A stretch of DNA of 8,178 nucleotides from JBBDNV01 sp040877415 (lineage in GTDB: Bacteria > Planctomycetota > Planctomycetia > Pirellulales > PALSA-1355): assembly GCA_040877415.1 (NCBI GenBank), contig JBBDNV010000015.1, positions 1 to 8,178 of the forward strand, in the 5' to 3' direction. The stretch's first letter is position 1. The number at the start of each line of letters is the position of its first letter. This document shows positions 5,526-8,178 of this stretch, in pieces. The notes under the pieces were generated by a model, which ran no database searches, was not told the origin of the DNA, and was given only the letters and a program-made list of their open reading frames with translations. The position numbers were made by a program, and so were the translations under genes.

Positions 5526-7295
5526 ATGGCCAAGCTGTGGCGGATTCATCCTCATGACCCGGCGCGTATCGTGGCGCTGGAGCGGTCGGCGGCCGTGCCG
5601 GCCGTCGTGGCGCAGTTGCTCTTGTGCCGGGGAATTCACGACGCCCAGCGGGCGCGCGATTTTCTCGAGGCACGGCTGGCCAGCCTGCGCGATCCGGAGG
5701 AGCTGCCCGGCGTCACGGCGGCCGCCGATCGGATCACCGCGGCGATCGCCGCGGGCCGACAGATCGTGATTTACGGCGACTACGACGTCGACGGCATGAG
5801 CGGCACGGCGATTCTATACTTGTGCCTGAAGATGCTTTCGGCCCAGGTAAGTTACTACGTCCCCCATCGCATCGACGAGGGCTACGGCCTGAATTGCGAA
5901 GCGCTGGAATCGCTGGCCGGCCGGGGCGCGCAGATGATTGTCACCGTCGACTGCGGCGCCTCGAGCCTGGCAGAAGCCGAGCGGGCCCGGGAGCTGGACT
6001 TGGAGTTGATTGTTACCGATCATCATCACTTCCGAGACGCGCTGCCGGCGGCCGCTTGCATCGTGCACCCGGCACTGCCCGGCACCGCCTATCCGTTTGC
6101 CGGATTGTGCGGGGCGGGCGTGGCCTTCAAGCTGGCCTGGGCCTTGTGCCAGCGGGCCAGCCAATCGAAAAAAGTCGGCCAGCGAATGCGCGATTTTCTG
6201 ATGCAGGCCGTGGGCCTGGTGTCGCTGGGAACCGTGGCGGACGTCGTGCCCCTGGTCGACGAAAACCGCGTGCTGGTGCGCCACGGCTTGACCAGCCTGC
6301 GCGAGCGGCCCGGCCGGGGCATCGCCGCGCTTTTGAGTGTGACCGGCATGGACGCCAAGGCGAAGCTTTCGAGCGAAGACATCGCGTTCAAGCTGGCCCC
6401 GCGACTCAACGCCGCCGGCCGCCTGGGCCAGGCCACCTTGGGCGTCGAGCTGCTCTCGACCGATTCCGATGACCGGGCCGCGACCTTGGCCGCTTATCTC
6501 GACGAACTCAACGGCAGCCGCGAAAGCCTGGAACGGAGCATCTACCTGGCCGCCAATAAGCAAGCCACCGACAGGTTCGACCCCGAGGGCGACGCGGCGC
6601 TCGTGCTGGCCGAGCGCGGCTGGCACGCGGGCGTAATCGGCATCGTGGCCGCGCGGCTGGCCGAAAAGTTCCACCGCCCCGTGGTGCTCATCGCGTTGGA
6701 CCCCCTGGGCGTCAAGCCGGGTATCGGCTCGGGGCGCAGCGCGGGCGGATTCGATCTGTACGCGGGACTGGCGGCCTGCGCGGACCATCTGGTCAGCCAC
6801 GGCGGCCACGCGGCGGCGGCCGGCTTGAAGATCGAGGAAGGGCGTCTCGACGCGTTTCGGGCTCAGTTCTGCGAGTTTGCCGCCGCGACAATGTCCGCAC
6901 AGGCGCGCCAGCCCGAATTGCGGATCGACGCCGAGGTTCCGTTCTGCGCGCTGACGGCGGCGGCCGTGGCCGATATCGAACGCCTGGCTCCGTTTGGGCA
7001 TTCGAATCCCCGGCCCCTGCTGTGTACGTCCAACGTCACGTTGTGCGGTCCGCCGAAGCCGGTGGGCGGCGGCCAACGCCATTTGTCGCTCCGGCTGGCC
7101 CAGCATGGCGTACAATTAAGGGCGATTGCTTTCGGGGGCGGCGACTGGGCCTGCGAGCTGTCGCAGTCTGCGGGCCCGATCGCCGTGGCGTTTCGGCCGT
7201 TCGTCAATCATTTTCGCGGTCGCAAATCGGTCGAGCTCGAGGTTTGCGATTGGCAGCCCGCGGCGGCCGTGGCGGCCGGCGAGCTGTGCGCGTAA
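5526..7295 (+). CDS. recJ: Single-stranded-DNA-specific exonuclease RecJ
   Basis: RecJ degrades single-stranded DNA 5' to 3' in recombination, mismatch and base-excision repair in the cytoplasm, using two metal ions. The protein has 589 aa, close to the usual 570-590. DHH-domain motifs are intact: GDYDVDG (84-90), VDCG (141-144), TDHHH (164-168) and GTVADVVPL (235-243), placing metal ligands at Asp85, Asp87, Asp89, Asp142, Asp165-His166-His167 and Asp239. NAAGR follows at 295-299. The DHHA1 part has GWHAGVIGIVAARL (365-378), SGRSAGGFDL (402-411) and HGGHAAAAGL (425-434). The C-terminal OB-fold part begins near 465 and includes PFGHSNPRP (489-497). The frame runs open far upstream, but the ATG at 5526 has AGGA (5518-5521) before it and the family-like start MAKLWRIHPHD. 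It is co-directional with rpmG and pcm. The protein appears complete and functional. Confidence 0.97.
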   Translation: MAKLWRIHPHDPARIVALERSAAVPAVVAQLLLCRGIHDAQRARDFLEARLASLRDPEELPGVTAAADRITAAIAAGRQIVIYGDYDVDGMSGTAILYLCLKMLSAQVSYYVPHRIDEGYGLNCEALESLAGRGAQMIVTVDCGASSLAEAERARELDLELIVTDHHHFRDALPAAACIVHPALPGTAYPFAGLCGAGVAFKLAWALCQRASQSKKVGQRMRDFLMQAVGLVSLGTVADVVPLVDENRVLVRHGLTSLRERPGRGIAALLSVTGMDAKAKLSSEDIAFKLAPRLNAAGRLGQATLGVELLSTDSDDRAATLAAYLDELNGSRESLERSIYLAANKQATDRFDPEGDAALVLAERGWHAGVIGIVAARLAEKFHRPVVLIALDPLGVKPGIGSGRSAGGFDLYAGLAACADHLVSHGGHAAAAGLKIEEGRLDAFRAQFCEFAAATMSAQARQPELRIDAEVPFCALTAAAVADIERLAPFGHSNPRPLLCTSNVTLCGPPKPVGGGQRHLSLRLAQHGVQLRAIAFGGGDWACELSQSAGPIAVAFRPFVNHFRGRKSVELEVCDWQPAAAVAAGELCA

Positions 7296-7349
7296 GACCG
7301 CTCGACGGCGCGCCCGCGAGCGAGAGAATTCCCGTTTGGGTTGGGGCCC

Positions 7350-8000
7350 ATGCACAACGAGGATCCCTATCGAGCCGCGCGCGATGAGATGCTCCGCCAA
7401 TTGAGCGAGCGCGGCGTCCAATCGAGCCGAGTGATGGCGGCGATGGCGCATGTGCCGCGCGAGCGGTTCGTGCCGCCCCAGGTCGAGCACATGGCCTATG
7501 CCGACCGCGCGCTGCCGATCGCATGCGAGCAAACGATCAGCCAGCCCTACATCGTGGCCCTGATGACCGACGCGCTCGAATTGGCCGGCGACGAACGCGT
7601 GTTGGAAATCGGCACCGGCAGCGGCTATCAAACCGCGATCCTGGCCGAGTTGGCCGCCAGCGTGGTCACGATCGAACGGCACGCCGAGCTTTCGCGCGGC
7701 GCCCGGCGGGTGCTCGACGAGCTGGGCTACGCGAACGTCACGTTCATCGTCGGCGATGGCACGGTGGGCTGGTCCGAGCAAGCGCCCTATGATCGGATTC
7801 TGGTGGCCGCCGCGGCCACGCGCGTTCCGCCGGCGCTCGAGGCACAACTGGCCGAAGGAGGCACGCTGGTCATCCCCGTCGGCTCGAGCGAGGGCCAGAT
7901 GCTCGAGGCCTATCACAAAGTGGGGGGCAAGCTGTACACCGAACCCTTGTCCGGCTGCCGCTTCGTGCCCCTGGTGGGCGCGCAACAGGCGCCGGAATAA
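7350..8000 (+). CDS. pcm: Protein-L-isoaspartate O-methyltransferase
   Basis: The enzyme uses S-adenosylmethionine to methylate isoaspartyl residues in aged proteins, starting their repair to aspartate. It has 216 aa, a typical length. Family signatures are EQTISQPYIVALMT (60-73), the SAM-binding motif VLEIGTGSGYQTAIL (84-98), VTIER (106-110) at the end of strand 2, GDGTVGW (135-141), APYDRILVAAAATRVPPAL (145-163) and GGTLVIPVG (170-178). The ATG at 7350 is preferred. A TTG at 7341 in the same frame would add three residues, and neither has a strong ribosome binding site (only G-runs at 7338-7346). It lies 54 bp after the recJ stop on the same strand, probably in the same transcript, placing DNA repair beside protein repair. 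It has no signal peptide, so it is cytoplasmic. Confidence 0.96.
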   Translation: MHNEDPYRAARDEMLRQLSERGVQSSRVMAAMAHVPRERFVPPQVEHMAYADRALPIACEQTISQPYIVALMTDALELAGDERVLEIGTGSGYQTAILAELAASVVTIERHAELSRGARRVLDELGYANVTFIVGDGTVGWSEQAPYDRILVAAAATRVPPALEAQLAEGGTLVIPVGSSEGQMLEAYHKVGGKLYTEPLSGCRFVPLVGAQQAPE

Positions 8001-8056
8001 AGGGGGAATCTGTTCGGCGTGCCGCCGCGACGTTGGCCGCCAGTGCGCATCCGCCG

Positions 8057-8085
8057 TTGACCCCCGCGGTGCGGCCTGCAAGAAT
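8057..8085 (+). promoter_or_regulatory. Possible tRNA promoter
   Basis: TTGACC (8057-8062) is a good -35 match, and AAGAAT (8080-8085, 4 of 6) follows at a 17-bp spacing. Transcription would start about 10 nt before the tRNA. It is plausible because it sits in the 101-bp gap between pcm and the tRNA, but the -10 is weak. Confidence 0.4.
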
Positions 8086-8101
8086 ACTTTCCTGGCTACT
8101 T

Positions 8102-8176
8102 CGGGGCGTAGCTCAGCCTGGATAGAGCGCTGCGTTCGGGACGCAGAGGTCGCAAGTTCAAATCTTGTCGCCCCGA
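8102..8176 (+). tRNA. tRNA-Pro (anticodon CGG)
   Basis: A complete cloverleaf of 75 nt is visible. The acceptor stem is CGGGGCG (8102-8108) with CGCCCCG (8169-8175), and the discriminator is A8176. The D stem is GCTC/GAGC. The anticodon stem is CTGCG/CGCAG with the loop TTCGGGA, giving anticodon CGG at 8137-8139, which reads CCG (proline). The variable loop is AGGTC. The T stem is GCAAG/CTTGT (one G-U pair) with the loop TTCAAAT. The base after the discriminator is T, so CCA is not encoded and must be added after transcription. It may be transcribed independently from the candidate promoter just upstream. Confidence 0.95.
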
Positions 8177-8178
8177 TT

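Noticed and set aside
5814..7115. Long minus-strand open frame (433 codons) opposite recJ
   Set aside because: It lies entirely antisense to a RecJ with all catalytic motifs, and its composition is that of a shadow frame.

Overview
The window is high-GC bacterial DNA whose protein types point to a planctomycete, probably of the Pirellula lineage. The pointers are a lysine/arginine-rich, single-cysteine L33, a membrane-anchored squalene-cyclase-like barrel with a proline-rich N-terminus, and a HisA-like protein of the non-histidine type. This taxonomic reading is inference from recognised protein style, not from a marker tree.

Layout. Positions 1-327 hold no convincing gene. A rightward pair follows: a 222-residue soluble protein of unknown function (328-996) and a 375-residue secreted protein of unknown function (1067-2194), separated by a short spacer with a hairpin. 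A leftward pair converges on them: the membrane-anchored barrel protein (4790 to 3069) and the HisA-like TIM barrel (3067 to 2237). One base separates the stop of the first from the GTG start of the second, so they are almost certainly one operon. A 388-bp divergent intergenic region (4791-5178) holds a strong terminator-like hairpin and a likely promoter. The rightward housekeeping cluster then begins: rpmG (ribosomal protein L33), recJ (single-strand DNA exonuclease), pcm (protein repair methyltransferase) and a tRNA-Pro(CGG) at the right edge.

The most notable observation is in the HisA-like gene. A 66-bp block containing a perfect hairpin and an A5...T5-bounded motif sits in frame right after the second beta strand. 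It adds about 22 residues that look foreign to the fold, and it resembles a palindromic repeat element that inserted without breaking the reading frame. The second is the barrel protein, in which the segment corresponding to the squalene-hopene cyclase DxDD acid motif reads DPGD, so it is unlikely to be a cyclase. The third is the T8-tailed hairpin before rpmG, which has no coding gene upstream to terminate.

I see no phage, transposase, CRISPR, secretion or defence system here. Most of the window is ordinary chromosomal core plus lineage-specific genes of unknown role.
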